Of a stretch of DNA of 46,772 nt, positions 15,682 to 24,554 are shown piece after piece. The stretch is from the NCBI RefSeq assembly GCF_900111325.1, contig NZ_FOGW01000021.1, forward strand, positions 1-46,772, written 5' to 3'. This DNA is from Lachnobacterium bovis (GTDB taxonomy: Bacteria; Bacillota; Clostridia; Lachnospirales; Lachnospiraceae). Positions within the stretch are counted from its first letter, which is position 1; every line of letters begins with the position of its first letter. The notes beneath the pieces are model-generated. The model was not told the DNA's origin. It did no database searches and worked only from the letters and a program-made list of their open reading frames with translations. The position numbers were made by a program, and so were the translations under genes.

Positions 15682-16419
15682 CTATTCTTCAGACTCACAC
15701 GCCTGAGCTATGTATGTCATAGTTAACATACAGAATACATATGTCTGAATTGCTCCTGAGAACAAATCAAAGTATACATGTAACGCTGCTGGCCAAACTT
15801 TTGCTACGGCTGTCAGTAATCCATATACCAACGCCATCATAACTGTACCTGACAAAATATTGGCAAACAAACGTAGTGACAATGAAATTGGAACTGCAAT
15901 TTCACTTATCAAGTTGATTGGGAACCAAATTGGCAACCATGGTGGTAATGGTGAACACATATCTGTCCAAATCTGTTTTCCACTCTGATGCTTAAACTGG
16001 TTATAGTGAATCAGAATAAACGTCATAATACCTAAAGCAAATGTAGTACCATAGTCTGCTGTTGGTGGTCTCAAGCCCAATAAGCCTGAAATATTACTAA
16101 ATAGTATGAAAATAAAAATCGTACTAATGTAATTAACAAACTTAGGAGCCCATCTTCCCATCGAACCTACAACCATGCTATTTAACAATTCAACAATGAA
16201 TTCAACAACATTTTGGAAGCCCGTTGGTACATCCTCTGCTTTTTTTAACTTTACGTGTGCGACTATTGAAAAAATCAATAAAACCATGAAAACAATAAAT
16301 ACACACACATGCGTCGTCGTAATATAAATAGTTTGACCAAATAATTTGAATTTAGTTAGACCATGAACCATAAAATCAAGATTTTGGTCACTAGACGACA
16401 AGAGTATTGCTTGATTCAC
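15682..16419 (-). CDS. atpB: F1Fo ATP synthase a subunit
   Basis: A 245-residue stator membrane protein providing the two half-channels for the ion. It has about five transmembrane segments, and the essential Arg lies in the ISLSLRLFANILSGT motif near 179-193. It overlaps the upstream AtpI-like gene by 4 bases and is followed by atpE after a 35-base gap with a strong GGAGG site. Confidence 0.96.
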   Translation of the reverse strand: MNQAILLSSSDQNLDFMVHGLTKFKLFGQTIYITTTHVCVFIVFMVLLIFSIVAHVKLKKAEDVPTGFQNVVEFIVELLNSMVVGSMGRWAPKFVNYISTIFIFILFSNISGLLGLRPPTADYGTTFALGIMTFILIHYNQFKHQSGKQIWTDMCSPLPPWLPIWFPINLISEIAVPISLSLRLFANILSGTVMMALVYGLLTAVAKVWPAALHVYFDLFSGAIQTYVFCMLTMTYIAQACESEE

Positions 16420-16868
16420 GAAGTCACCTCCTTATCCAAGTTTTCGCTATTTCCTTCCTTGGCAGACGCATCATTTCTACCAAGCAATCTATTTATGATT
16501 TTTGTCCTTATAGGTTGGGTATATGCTGAAACTTTAAGTCCCAGCACACCTATAAAAGCCATAAATAAATTTCCAAATCTAAAATAGCCCAATATAATAA
16601 ACAAAATTACTACAACTACATACCTAAAAACACTTTTAGTAATAATTTTGCGATTGGCATTCTCCATATACTGCATATCTACAGCATCTCTAATTACCTG
16701 TGCGATATTAATTGCTAACCAACAGGCAATCGTTATTCCATACCACAATCCAATACTATAAGAGATTTTTTCAGATACAAACCATACTCCTATTAACTGA
16801 ACTAACACTCCATAATACACTATGCCTCTTTCCAAACTTGGAAGAGCATCATTAATTCTTCTAAGCAT
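16416..16868 (-). CDS. atpI: ATP synthase subunit I-like membrane protein
   Basis: A 150-residue protein with four predicted transmembrane segments (about 13-32, 38-56, 82-100, 104-122) and a charged C-terminus. Position directly before atpB with a 4-base overlap, size and topology fit the AtpI family, which helps assemble the c ring and may carry magnesium or calcium. Sequence alone is not diagnostic, since the family is poorly conserved. Confidence 0.7.
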   Translation of the reverse strand: MLRRINDALPSLERGIVYYGVLVQLIGVWFVSEKISYSIGLWYGITIACWLAINIAQVIRDAVDMQYMENANRKIITKSVFRYVVVVILFIILGYFRFGNLFMAFIGVLGLKVSAYTQPIRTKIINRLLGRNDASAKEGNSENLDKEVTS

Positions 16869-17006
16869 AGCTTCCTCCTAATATATACTAACATTCATAT
16901 TTTTTTATCGACTTTTTATATGAAATTCTTAAATTAGACACTTCATTCTTTTATTTTTATAGTTTTTTATTATTTTTTTATTTGTTGAAAAATAATTTTA
17001 GTGTAA

Positions 17007-17249
17007 TTAATTATCATTTTTAAAAAACTTCTTGAACTCTTTATATACATTATTTCCACCTGCAAGAACACCCACAAAAAATAATGGAATCGGAAGCCAT
17101 TTTAAATTAAATTTTTTTCCAAAATAAACTCCCACAAATGTCATTAAAACAATTGGAATTATCATATTCAAACTAATTCCAATAAACATTGTCATTGCTT
17201 GTCTTAATTCTCTAGAATCTGATTGTTTCATCTTTCGATCTCTTCTCAT
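17007..17249 (-). CDS. AtpZ/AtpQ-like small membrane protein, first gene of the ATP synthase operon
   Basis: About 80 residues with two transmembrane helices (roughly 20-40 and 50-67), separated by VYFGKKFNLKWLP and ending in VYKEFKKF. This is the pattern of AtpZ-type proteins (F0F1-ATPase accessory subunit) that precede atpI/atpB in many bacteria. I chose ATG 17249 because GAAGG lies 8 bases upstream; an ATG seven codons earlier (17270) is possible. A 138-base AT-rich gap separates it from the next gene. Confidence 0.7.
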   Translation of the reverse strand: MRRDRKMKQSDSRELRQAMTMFIGISLNMIIPIVLMTFVGVYFGKKFNLKWLPIPLFFVGVLAGGNNVYKEFKKFFKNDN

Positions 17250-17322
17250 AATTTTACCTTCTTCCATCAAGAAATTCTTTGCAATTGTTTCATTGGCAAT
17301 TTCATCTTTTCCGTTATATTAA

Positions 17323-17339
17323 CACAACATTTAATTGTG
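17323..17339. promoter_or_regulatory. Inverted repeat upstream of the ATP synthase operon
   Basis: CACAA and TTGTG flank a 7-base AT centre, next to a possible -10 (TATAAC on the minus strand, about 17313-17318). It may be part of the operon's promoter region; there is no independent support. Confidence 0.25.
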
Positions 17340-17352
17340 CGTAATCTCTTAA

Positions 17353-17434
17353 ACTAAAAAAAGGTGAGTCTCAAAACTTGATACTTCTATAATTAAATAA
17401 TACAAGTATTTTTAAGTTTAATAAGGCTCACCTA
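17353..17434 (-). terminator. Long terminator hairpin after the dCMP deaminase gene
   Basis: On the minus strand AGGTGAG...CTCACCT closes an 80-base hairpin, continued inside by AAACTT.AAAATACTT pairing with AAGTATCAAGTTT; T7 follows. It is unusually long for a simple terminator. Confidence 0.75.
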
Positions 17435-17461
17435 TCATTCAAAAAGTCTTCAAATCAATTT

Positions 17462-17947
17462 TTACATATGAACTTCTACGTTTCTTCCTGTTCGTCTGTA
17501 TCTTCGAGTCTTAACTCCAGCTGATTTTAGCATTCTTTTTGACGCAATGACCGATGGCGTATGCTGATACTTGTCATCATCGTATATGATTTCTTTTATT
17601 CCAGACTGAATAATCGCTTTAGCGCATTCATTACACGGAAATAATGTCACATATATCTTAGCGTCTTCAAGGCTTCCACCTCTATAATTTAGAATTGCAT
17701 TTAATTCACTATGGGTAGTGTAAAAATATTTATTATCTTCACCTTCTCTGCCCCATGGATATTCATCATCCGAACAACCAAGTGGCAATCCATTATAACC
17801 CATAGATAATATCTTATTGTCTGAACTTACAATACAAGCTCCGACTTGTGTGTTGGGGTCCTTTGATCTTAATGCCGACAACATTGCAACGCCCATAAAA
17901 TATTCGTCCCAAGTAATAGCATCAAGTCTTTTTGTTGTCTGACTCAT
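17462..17947 (-). CDS. dCMP deaminase family protein (ComEB-like)
   Basis: A 161-residue zinc-dependent cytidine/deoxycytidylate deaminase that would turn dCMP into dUMP for dTMP synthesis. The zinc site is complete: His79-Ser-Glu81 (Glu as proton shuttle) and Pro104-Cys105-x-x-Cys108. SKDPNTQVGACIV and GYNGLPLGCSD are typical of the dCMP deaminase branch. It lies downstream of upp on the same strand but 195 bases away and probably has its own promoter. Confidence 0.9.
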   Translation of the reverse strand: MSQTTKRLDAITWDEYFMGVAMLSALRSKDPNTQVGACIVSSDNKILSMGYNGLPLGCSDDEYPWGREGEDNKYFYTTHSELNAILNYRGGSLEDAKIYVTLFPCNECAKAIIQSGIKEIIYDDDKYQHTPSVIASKRMLKSAGVKTRRYRRTGRNVEVHM

Positions 17948-18141
17948 CCGATACCTCCAATCTACAAAACGTATTACTTCTCTTATAGTACATGTACTAT
18001 ATATGAATCAAAACTTAAATTTTTTCATAAATTGATTTCATAATAGCACGAATCAAATACTTTTTTCAATACACAATATTAAGAATCTGTATATCTTTTT
18101 CAAATATTTTATATTTGAAGTCGGTTTTTTCCAATTTTTAA

Positions 18142-18771
18142 TTATTTTGTACCGAAAATTCTATCTCCTGCGTCACCTAAACCTGGAACAATATAATTGT
18201 TTTCATCTAAATGATCATCTAAAGCACCAATGTATAAATCAACATCTGGATGTGCTTCTGTCATTCTTTTAACACCTTCTGGAGCTGCAATGATACACAT
18301 GAAATGAATATTTTTAACTCCACGATCTTTTAACATTTGAAGTGCTGCCACAGAAGAACCACCTGTTGCTAACATTGGATCTACAACAAATACCTCACGG
18401 TTAGCACAATCTTCTGGAAGTTTACAATAGTATTCTACTGGCTCTGATGTTTCTGGATCTCTATATAAACCAATATGACCAACTTTAGCTGCAGGAATAA
18501 GATCAAGCATACCTTCTACCATTCCTAAACCAGCTCTTAAAATAGGTACAACTGCTAATTTTTTACCTTTTAATTCTTTCACTGTTGTTTTACAAATTGG
18601 TGTTTCGATTTCTACATCTTGTAACTCTAAATCTCTTGTTGCTTCAAAACACTCAAGCGCAGCTATTTCACTTACAAGAGTTCTAAATTCCATTGAACCT
18701 GTTTCTTTTCTTCTTAACATACCAATTTTGTGTTGAATTAATGGATGATCCATTACTACTACTTTAGACAT
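18142..18771 (-). CDS. upp: Uracil phosphoribosyltransferase
   Basis: A 209-residue pyrimidine salvage enzyme converting uracil and PRPP to UMP. The PRPP loop VVDPMLATGGSS is at 129-140, LRAGLGMVEGM at 79-88 and the uracil-binding C-terminus YIVPGLGDAGDRIFGTK is intact. It starts 19 bases after the phosphatase-like gene and is probably co-transcribed with it. Confidence 0.97.
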   Translation of the reverse strand: MSKVVVMDHPLIQHKIGMLRRKETGSMEFRTLVSEIAALECFEATRDLELQDVEIETPICKTTVKELKGKKLAVVPILRAGLGMVEGMLDLIPAAKVGHIGLYRDPETSEPVEYYCKLPEDCANREVFVVDPMLATGGSSVAALQMLKDRGVKNIHFMCIIAAPEGVKRMTEAHPDVDLYIGALDDHLDENNYIVPGLGDAGDRIFGTK

Positions 18772-18790
18772 ACTATTTATTTCTCCTTTG

Positions 18791-19246
18791 TTAAATTTCT
18801 AATATTTTTACTAACTTTTTCATTGTGTTACGAAGATATTCATAACACAAGCCATATGTTTGGAGTGGTGCTCCATATGGATTTATAATTTCAAGCTCAT
18901 CTCCAACGTACTCCGATAATACAAAAGTATTTTCTTCATTTGCGTTATCAAATTGCTCAATTATCTTATTTCTATAAGTCTCTTCCATTACAAAAATTAT
19001 TGTATTTTCAGTTATATCTTCCTCTTGCAATTGAGAAGAAACATAATTTTCTTCAAAATTTATTCCATTACTAATCAACACTGCTTCTGCCTTTTGGTTG
19101 ATTGGTTCTGGAAATAATACTACTAAACCTTTTGAACAAACCTCTATTGGATCTGTCACTAAAATATCCCTCAATATTCCCTCTGCCATAGGAGCCCTAC
19201 ACGTTCCTGTTTTCTCGACAAAAATTACTTTTTCATATTTTTTCAT
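18791..19246 (-). CDS. Low-molecular-weight phosphatase-like protein lacking catalytic residues
   Basis: A 151-residue protein with the fold signature of low-molecular-weight protein tyrosine phosphatases (VIFV......CRAPMAEGIL). The P-loop should read CxxxxxR; here it is Glu11-KTGTC-Arg17, so the nucleophilic Cys is Glu, which I confirmed in the codons (GAG). The general acid, usually Asp-Pro near the C-terminus, is Asn122-Pro. Both essential catalytic residues are lost while the fold-defining residues remain. It sits between the Sua5-type gene and upp, in a place where active phosphatases (YwlE-like) are found in Firmicutes. A binding or regulatory role is likelier than phosphatase activity; function unknown. 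Confidence 0.8.
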   Translation of the reverse strand: MKKYEKVIFVEKTGTCRAPMAEGILRDILVTDPIEVCSKGLVVLFPEPINQKAEAVLISNGINFEENYVSSQLQEEDITENTIIFVMEETYRNKIIEQFDNANEENTFVLSEYVGDELEIINPYGAPLQTYGLCYEYLRNTMKKLVKILEI

Positions 19247-19266
19247 ATACCCTCTCCTATCTAAAA

Positions 19267-20319
19267 TTATGTTTGTATTACTTGATGCCCTGCTGCTTTA
19301 AGCAATCTATTCATAATCGCATTACCAATTCTAGGTGTCTGAAAGCTTTCTGAAAAAATTGAATCTATTTCTAAATCATCGCATTCTCTCAAAATTTTAT
19401 ATAAATGACGCGCAATAGAATCTTCATCATTTCTACTTCCAATATTTAGTATTACGTCTGCCTGATATTTATTTTTTGTCTCATCAGTTGCAATAACTGC
19501 AACTTTTTTGTCCTGATTATGCTGTTCTTGCACCAATTCATTGATTTTTTTAACTACATTATTCTGTTTACCTTCAACTAATACCAAAGATGCTTTTGGT
19601 GCATAATGCTTATACTTCATTCCAGGTGCCTTTGGTTTAGTTGTGTCATCCTGTGCAATAATGCCTGGATCTATTTTTACTTCTTTACCAATTACTTCTG
19701 ATAACATTTCTGGTGTAATGTAACCTGGTCTAAGAACTAGAATTTGATCTTCTGTTAAGTCTACAATTGTAGATTCAATTCCTATTCCAACTTCTCCGCC
19801 ATCTAATACCATAGCAATTTTACCATCTAAATCTCCTACTACATGCTTAGCTTCTGTAGGACTAGGACGGCCTGATGTATTTGCACTAGGTGCTGCAATT
19901 AAACACCCACTTTGTCTGATAAGTTCTAGTGCAATTGGATGATTTGGCATCCTAACCGCAACTGTATCCATTCCACCAGTTGTCTCATATGGAACTTTAT
20001 CATTTTTATTAACAATCATCGTAAGAGGACCTGGCCAAAATTTATCTGCTAATTTTTTTGCTTCAACAGGTAAATCTTTTGAAATCATTTCTAAATCCTC
20101 ATATTTAGAAATATGAACTATCAAAGGATTGTCTGATGGACGACCTTTTGCCTTATATATCTTTTCCGCTGCTTTCGCATCTAAAGCATCTCCGCCTAAT
20201 CCATACACTGTTTCCGTTGGAAAAGCTACAAGTTCTCCCTTTGAGATTAATTGTCCTGCTTCTTTTAAAGAGTCCATATCTATGTTATTTAGATCAACTT
20301 TTAATATTTTTGTTTTCAT
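19267..20319 (-). CDS. L-threonylcarbamoyladenylate synthase, Sua5/YwlC type
   Basis: A 350-residue enzyme making threonylcarbamoyl-AMP from threonine, bicarbonate and ATP for the t6A37 modification of ANN-decoding tRNAs. The YrdC domain (about 10-200) shows FPTETVYGLGGDA, KAKGRPSDNPLIVHI and PSANTSGRPSPT; the C-terminal Sua5 domain (about 215-345) starts after the PGMKYKHYAPKA linker. The length is that of the two-domain Sua5 form. It is 20 bases before the phosphatase-like gene, as in the Bacillus ywlC-ywlE region. Confidence 0.94.
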   Translation of the reverse strand: MKTKILKVDLNNIDMDSLKEAGQLISKGELVAFPTETVYGLGGDALDAKAAEKIYKAKGRPSDNPLIVHISKYEDLEMISKDLPVEAKKLADKFWPGPLTMIVNKNDKVPYETTGGMDTVAVRMPNHPIALELIRQSGCLIAAPSANTSGRPSPTEAKHVVGDLDGKIAMVLDGGEVGIGIESTIVDLTEDQILVLRPGYITPEMLSEVIGKEVKIDPGIIAQDDTTKPKAPGMKYKHYAPKASLVLVEGKQNNVVKKINELVQEQHNQDKKVAVIATDETKNKYQADVILNIGSRNDEDSIARHLYKILRECDDLEIDSIFSESFQTPRIGNAIMNRLLKAAGHQVIQT

Positions 20320-20487
20320 GACATAACCTTCTTTACTATTGCATAGTCTTTTCTATTATAACACATATAGACTCTTTAGCAAATTTAAGTTTAATAATAT
20401 TTGTGTCCTGTTTTATTAGCCATTTAAATTTTTGTAGTTATAGTATCAAAAGAAATTTCATTAGTACTCTGTTCTTTTACTTCATAT

Positions 20488-22047
20488 TTACTGACAATAC
20501 TTTACATTATATACTGTTATATCCTGATTTGATGCTCCTACATACACTTTGTCTAATGTTGAAAAATTATTGCTTCCATAAGCAGCCACTACATCGCTGT
20601 ATTTAAATTTGGCAAAGTAATGTCCGTTTATTGTTACAGTTTTTGATCTTTTTACTTTCACCCATTTTGCTCCACCAGACCATGACTGTAAAATAAATTC
20701 AATACAACTTGGTCTATATCCTGAATATTCAACATAAAAATATCCATTTGGTGTCATAATATATGGATCTAACCAACCGCCATTTTTCTTTGTTACAATC
20801 TCTAATGCCTGCCCCCATGGCTTAGAACTTGAAACACTGTTAAATAATGTTATCTCATTATGCTGTTGTGTTGGCTGATTAGGTTGAACTGGTTGACTAG
20901 GCTGATTTCCACCATTTGAATCTTGTGAGGGATTGCTCTTTGCATAAACATTCACTAACTCTCTAGCAATATCTGGTCCTCTAAATTTCATGGAATTTCT
21001 ATCAAAGATACCAAAATTCTCTTTTCCATAATTAAATGCATTATTATCCCACCATACAACTGGCATTTGCATTCCCTTTGCCATCTGTGCATATGTTCTT
21101 GCATATGTCAAACGTGAACTATCATTTCCAAAGTTTGAAGCTCCAAATTCACCAATTACAACTGGTATTCCCTTATCAATAAATGTCGATTTTATTCTAG
21201 ATAATATTCCCCATAATTCATTTTTATCATTGTCATTCCATTGAGTATGATATCCATCAAACGCAAAATCAAATGGTACATATGCATGGATTGATGCAGC
21301 TACCATATTATCATTACTTAATTTCTTCCATGAATTCATTTTAGATGCATCACTTGATGCACAATATGTTGGCATCATTACTAATCTGTTTCTATTATTT
21401 CCACCTGTTGCTCTAATTGCAGCTCTTGCTTCTTCGTTACATTCATTTACAGCGTTATATAATCCACTATTTCCATTCCAATCATCACCTTGACGTGGCT
21501 CATTAAAAGTTTCAAAAATCAATTTTTGATCATATGATTCAAAATATTTTCCAACTTGAGTCCAAATAGCTTTTAGCTCATTTTTGATTTGTTGCTTCTG
21601 CCACCAATCTGTAGTTACTTTTTGCTGAATAGCATTATGATGAACGTTGATTATCACATACATGTCATTGTTATATGCATAATCTACAACCTCTTTAACT
21701 CTTCTTAAATAATTTGGATTAATAGTATAATTAGATTTGTTTGTGTAGTTTTCGTCCCATCTTACTGGAATTCTTATTGTTCTAAATCCTTTATTTTTGA
21801 TTGCGTCAATCATTGCTTTATTAGTTCTTGGATTACCCCAGTTAGTTTCTCCACCTGAAGCTTCCAAAGAATTTCCTAGATTCCAACCTGCCCCCATGTC
21901 CTGAGTGATTTGCATTGCTGTCTTACCATAAACACCTGCTGAAATTTTCTCTGGTCTTTGAATCATAACTAATCCTACAACCATGACAAACACCAAGAGT
22001 TTAGATATTATCGTTACTAGTTTTCTCTCTCTTTTTAAGTTCTCCAT
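20488..22047 (-). CDS. Secreted GH5 endoglucanase with C-terminal carbohydrate-binding-like domain
   Basis: About 519 residues from ATG 22047, chosen because GGAAAGG stands about 9 bases upstream and a signal peptide follows directly (basic start, hydrophobic stretch about 10-27); frames reaching back to 22119 would put 24 residues before it. The GH5 domain (about 38-370) contains GWNLGNSLEA, FRTIRIPVRW, NVHHNA, FETFNEP with acid/base Glu183 and VVIGEFGA with nucleophile Glu300. A Gln/Pro/Asn-rich linker (about 371-397) leads to a 120-residue beta-rich domain with several Trp/Tyr that I take for a carbohydrate-binding module; I cannot assign its family. The enzyme would cut cellulose or mixed-linkage glucans outside the cell. 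Confidence 0.92.
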   Translation of the reverse strand: MENLKRERKLVTIISKLLVFVMVVGLVMIQRPEKISAGVYGKTAMQITQDMGAGWNLGNSLEASGGETNWGNPRTNKAMIDAIKNKGFRTIRIPVRWDENYTNKSNYTINPNYLRRVKEVVDYAYNNDMYVIINVHHNAIQQKVTTDWWQKQQIKNELKAIWTQVGKYFESYDQKLIFETFNEPRQGDDWNGNSGLYNAVNECNEEARAAIRATGGNNRNRLVMMPTYCASSDASKMNSWKKLSNDNMVAASIHAYVPFDFAFDGYHTQWNDNDKNELWGILSRIKSTFIDKGIPVVIGEFGASNFGNDSSRLTYARTYAQMAKGMQMPVVWWDNNAFNYGKENFGIFDRNSMKFRGPDIARELVNVYAKSNPSQDSNGGNQPSQPVQPNQPTQQHNEITLFNSVSSSKPWGQALEIVTKKNGGWLDPYIMTPNGYFYVEYSGYRPSCIEFILQSWSGGAKWVKVKRSKTVTINGHYFAKFKYSDVVAAYGSNNFSTLDKVYVGASNQDITVYNVKYCQ

Positions 22048-22257
22048 TAATCTTTTCCTTTCCATAATAAAACTAAATCTTTTGAACATAACTACAAAAA
22101 TACTTTCTAAGTATAGCATTAATGATTTTTTTGAGCTACAACTAATTTTTTATTTATTCAACAAACTTTTTAATAAATGCTTGTTAATTTTGTGTGAATT
22201 TCCAATAAGCATCCCTTAAAATCAACATTGTGCTAAAAAAAGAACAAAAAAGGGGGA

Positions 22258-22285
22258 TTGTTTTTAATTGTTTTTATGCTACAAT
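22258..22285 (+). promoter_or_regulatory. Probable promoter of the ferredoxin gene
   Basis: TTGTTT (22258-22263), 16-base spacer, TACAAT (22280-22285), 58 bases before the ferredoxin ATG. Good spacing and -10. Confidence 0.5.
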
Positions 22286-22343
22286 AAGGATAGTCGATAA
22301 ATGACTACACTATTTTTAACAAATATTAAGGAGGAATTTATTT

Positions 22344-22514
22344 ATGGCATACGTAATTTCTGATTCATGTGTTAGTTGTGGAACATGTTCTGACCAGTGT
22401 CCAGTAGGAGCAATCTCTGCTGGTGATACACAGTACAATATTGATGCTGATTCATGCATTAGCTGTGGAACATGCGCTGGTGTTTGCCCAACAGGAGCTA
22501 TTTCTGAAGAGTAA
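22344..22514 (+). CDS. Two-cluster 2[4Fe-4S] ferredoxin
   Basis: A 56-residue clostridial ferredoxin: two Cx2Cx2CxxxCP motifs at Cys9-12-15-19 and Cys38-41-44-48, each binding one [4Fe-4S] cluster with the last Cys of the opposite motif. It carries low-potential electrons in anaerobic metabolism, for example between pyruvate:ferredoxin oxidoreductase, hydrogenase and the Rnf complex. AAGGAGG stands 8 bases before ATG. Single-gene unit with its own promoter and terminator; the strong site suggests high expression. Confidence 0.96.
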   Translation: MAYVISDSCVSCGTCSDQCPVGAISAGDTQYNIDADSCISCGTCAGVCPTGAISEE

Positions 22515-22573
22515 TTGGCACCATTAATAATACATAAACGAATTAAACAAAAGCGTGTTTATAACACTAAAAC

Positions 22574-22627
22574 AAAAAGACTATCGTCTACCACCGCTTA
22601 TGGTGATTAGACTGATAGTCTTTTTTA
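22574..22627 (+). terminator. Terminator of the ferredoxin gene
   Basis: AAAAAGACTATC.TCTA.CCACC pairs with GGTG.TTAGA.GATAGTCTTTTTT, followed by T6. It could also serve dnaB on the minus strand because an A run precedes it. Confidence 0.85.
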
Positions 22628-22702
22628 TTATAAAATGATATTATTATATATTAATCTCTTATTAAAATTTTATATATTGATCTCTTATTAAAATTTTATA
22701 TT

Positions 22703-24034
22703 TTAATGTTCTAAGTTGGCAAATCTTGTATACTCTGGTAACCATGCAAGTTTAACAGTTCCAATTGGACCATTACGTTGTTTTGCTATAATTATCTCTG
22801 ATATACCTTTTTGATCCGTATCTTTGTTGTAGTAATCATCTCTATAGATAAACATTACCACATCGGCATCCTGCTCGATAGCTCCTGACTCTCTCAAATC
22901 CGAAAGCATTGGTCTATGATCTGGTCTTTGCTCTACTGCACGAGATAACTGCGATAACGCAATAACTGGAACATTTAATTCTCTCGCTACCGCTTTTAGT
23001 GATCTTGAAATATCTGATATTTCTTGTTGTCTTGAATCTCCGCTTCTACCAGAACCAGACATAAGCTGTAAATAATCAATTATTATTAATTTAAGATCAT
23101 GCTCTAATTTATATTTTCTACATTTACTTCTTAATTCAGTAACACTTATACCAGGTGTATCATCAATAATCAAATGTGAATCACCTATTATACCTGCTGC
23201 TTCTATCAACTGCTCCCAATCAGCATCAGACAAATTACCTGTTCTAAGTGCTTGTGCATCTACGTGACCCTCTAATGAAAACAAACGGTTCATTAGCTGC
23301 TCACGCGACATCTCCAACGAAAATATTGCTGTACACATATCTTCATGAAACGCAATATGCTGAGCTAAATTTAAAACAAACGCCGTTTTACCCATTGATG
23401 GTCTTGCTGCAACTAATATTAAATCTGAAGGTTGTAATCCAGCTGTTCTGTAATCTAAATCAATAAAACCTGTTGGGATACCTGTAATCGAACCACTTTG
23501 TTTAGATGCTTTTTCGATTCTCTCTAAAGCATTCATAACAACTGTACGAATAGGCACAAACTCTCCACCTGTTCTTGTTGATAATAAATCAAATATATCT
23601 TTTTCAGTTTTATCAAATACCTCATCAACAGAAGCTCTTCCTGCATAACATTCATTTGCAATGTTTTCATTTATGCTAATCAATCTTCTTTTTATTGCAT
23701 TGTCTCTTACTATCTCTGCATAATATCTAACATTTGCAGACGTTGGTACCTGTGCTAAAATATTACCTACAAATCCTAAGCTTGCAATTTCTTCTGGTAC
23801 ATCTTTCTCTTTTAATTTATTCTGTAAGGTCACAAGATCTACTGGCTCACCCTCAGCATTTAATTCGAGCATAGCTTCAAAAACTTCACCATATTGTTTT
23901 TCATAGAAATCATCTTTTGTAATAATTTCACTAGCTGTAATAATAGCATCTTTATCCATTATCATAGAACCAATAACAGATTGTTCTGCTTCCGTACTAT
24001 GAGGTTTTATTCTTTTTACAACCGCGTCTTCCAC
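22703..24034 (-). CDS. dnaB: Replicative DNA helicase DnaB
   Basis: A 443-residue hexameric helicase (called DnaC in Bacillus). The N-terminal domain (about 10-110) starts HSTEAEQSVIGSMI; the RecA-like domain holds Walker A ARPSMGKTAFVL near 206-217, Walker B LIIIDYLQLM near 317-326 and RESGAIEQDADVVMFIYRD near 381. No intein is present. It follows rplI by 73 bases with a hairpin in the gap, the same order as in Bacillus (gdpP-rplI-dnaC). Confidence 0.97.
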   Translation of the reverse strand: MEDAVVKRIKPHSTEAEQSVIGSMIMDKDAIITASEIITKDDFYEKQYGEVFEAMLELNAEGEPVDLVTLQNKLKEKDVPEEIASLGFVGNILAQVPTSANVRYYAEIVRDNAIKRRLISINENIANECYAGRASVDEVFDKTEKDIFDLLSTRTGGEFVPIRTVVMNALERIEKASKQSGSITGIPTGFIDLDYRTAGLQPSDLILVAARPSMGKTAFVLNLAQHIAFHEDMCTAIFSLEMSREQLMNRLFSLEGHVDAQALRTGNLSDADWEQLIEAAGIIGDSHLIIDDTPGISVTELRSKCRKYKLEHDLKLIIIDYLQLMSGSGRSGDSRQQEISDISRSLKAVARELNVPVIALSQLSRAVEQRPDHRPMLSDLRESGAIEQDADVVMFIYRDDYYNKDTDQKGISEIIIAKQRNGPIGTVKLAWLPEYTRFANLEH

Positions 24035-24057
24035 TGTATCTTTCTCCTTGCCTTTAG

Positions 24058-24094
24058 GATATATAAGGGCTATTTAATCAATCTTAAATAGCCC
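24058..24094. promoter_or_regulatory. Hairpin between rplI and dnaB
   Basis: AAGGGCTATTTAA and TTAAATAGCCCTT pair perfectly around a 10-base loop. No T tract follows on the minus strand, so it is more likely an RNA-processing or stability element than a terminator. Confidence 0.5.
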
Positions 24095-24107
24095 TTGAAT
24101 TAATAAA

Positions 24108-24554
24108 TTAACCTTCTGAAACATGAACTGCTAATGTTGCAACAACTTTAGGATGTACTTTAATCTCTAAGTTATATGTTCCTAATGAATTAATTGGAAC
24201 ATCGCATGACATTTTCTTTTTATCTAATTCGTATCCTAATTGATCTTTTATCGCTTTTGCAATTTCTTTAGTTGAAACAGATCCAAATGTTCTTCCATCT
24301 TTGCCCGTTTTTAACTTAACTTCAACTTTTTTGGTTTCTAATTCTTTTGCTAATTTTTTAGCATTTTCTAAGTTTTCTTCAGCGACTTTCTCATCATGTT
24401 TATTTTTTAATTTCAAATCATTAAGATTCTTGTTTGTAGCTTCAAGTCCTAATTTTTTTGAAATAATAACATTTCTTGCATATGCATCATTTAATTCGAC
24501 TACGTCACCTTTTTTTCCTACTTTTTTTACATCTTCTAATAAAATTACTTTCAT
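24108..24554 (-). CDS. rplI: Ribosomal protein L9
   Basis: A 148-residue 50S protein. The N-terminal domain begins MKVILLEDVKKVGKKGDVVELNDAYARN, followed by the long connecting helix (Lys/Glu rich, about 45-75) and the C-terminal domain with GRTFGSVSTKEI. Its start overlaps the end of gdpP by 4 bases. Confidence 0.97.
   Translation of the reverse strand: MKVILLEDVKKVGKKGDVVELNDAYARNVIISKKLGLEATNKNLNDLKLKNKHDEKVAEENLENAKKLAKELETKKVEVKLKTGKDGRTFGSVSTKEIAKAIKDQLGYELDKKKMSCDVPINSLGTYNLEIKVHPKVVATLAVHVSEG

Noticed and set aside
22048..22119. Longer start for the GH5 cellulase
   Set aside because: The 24 extra residues would lie before the signal peptide; the ribosome site fits ATG 22047.
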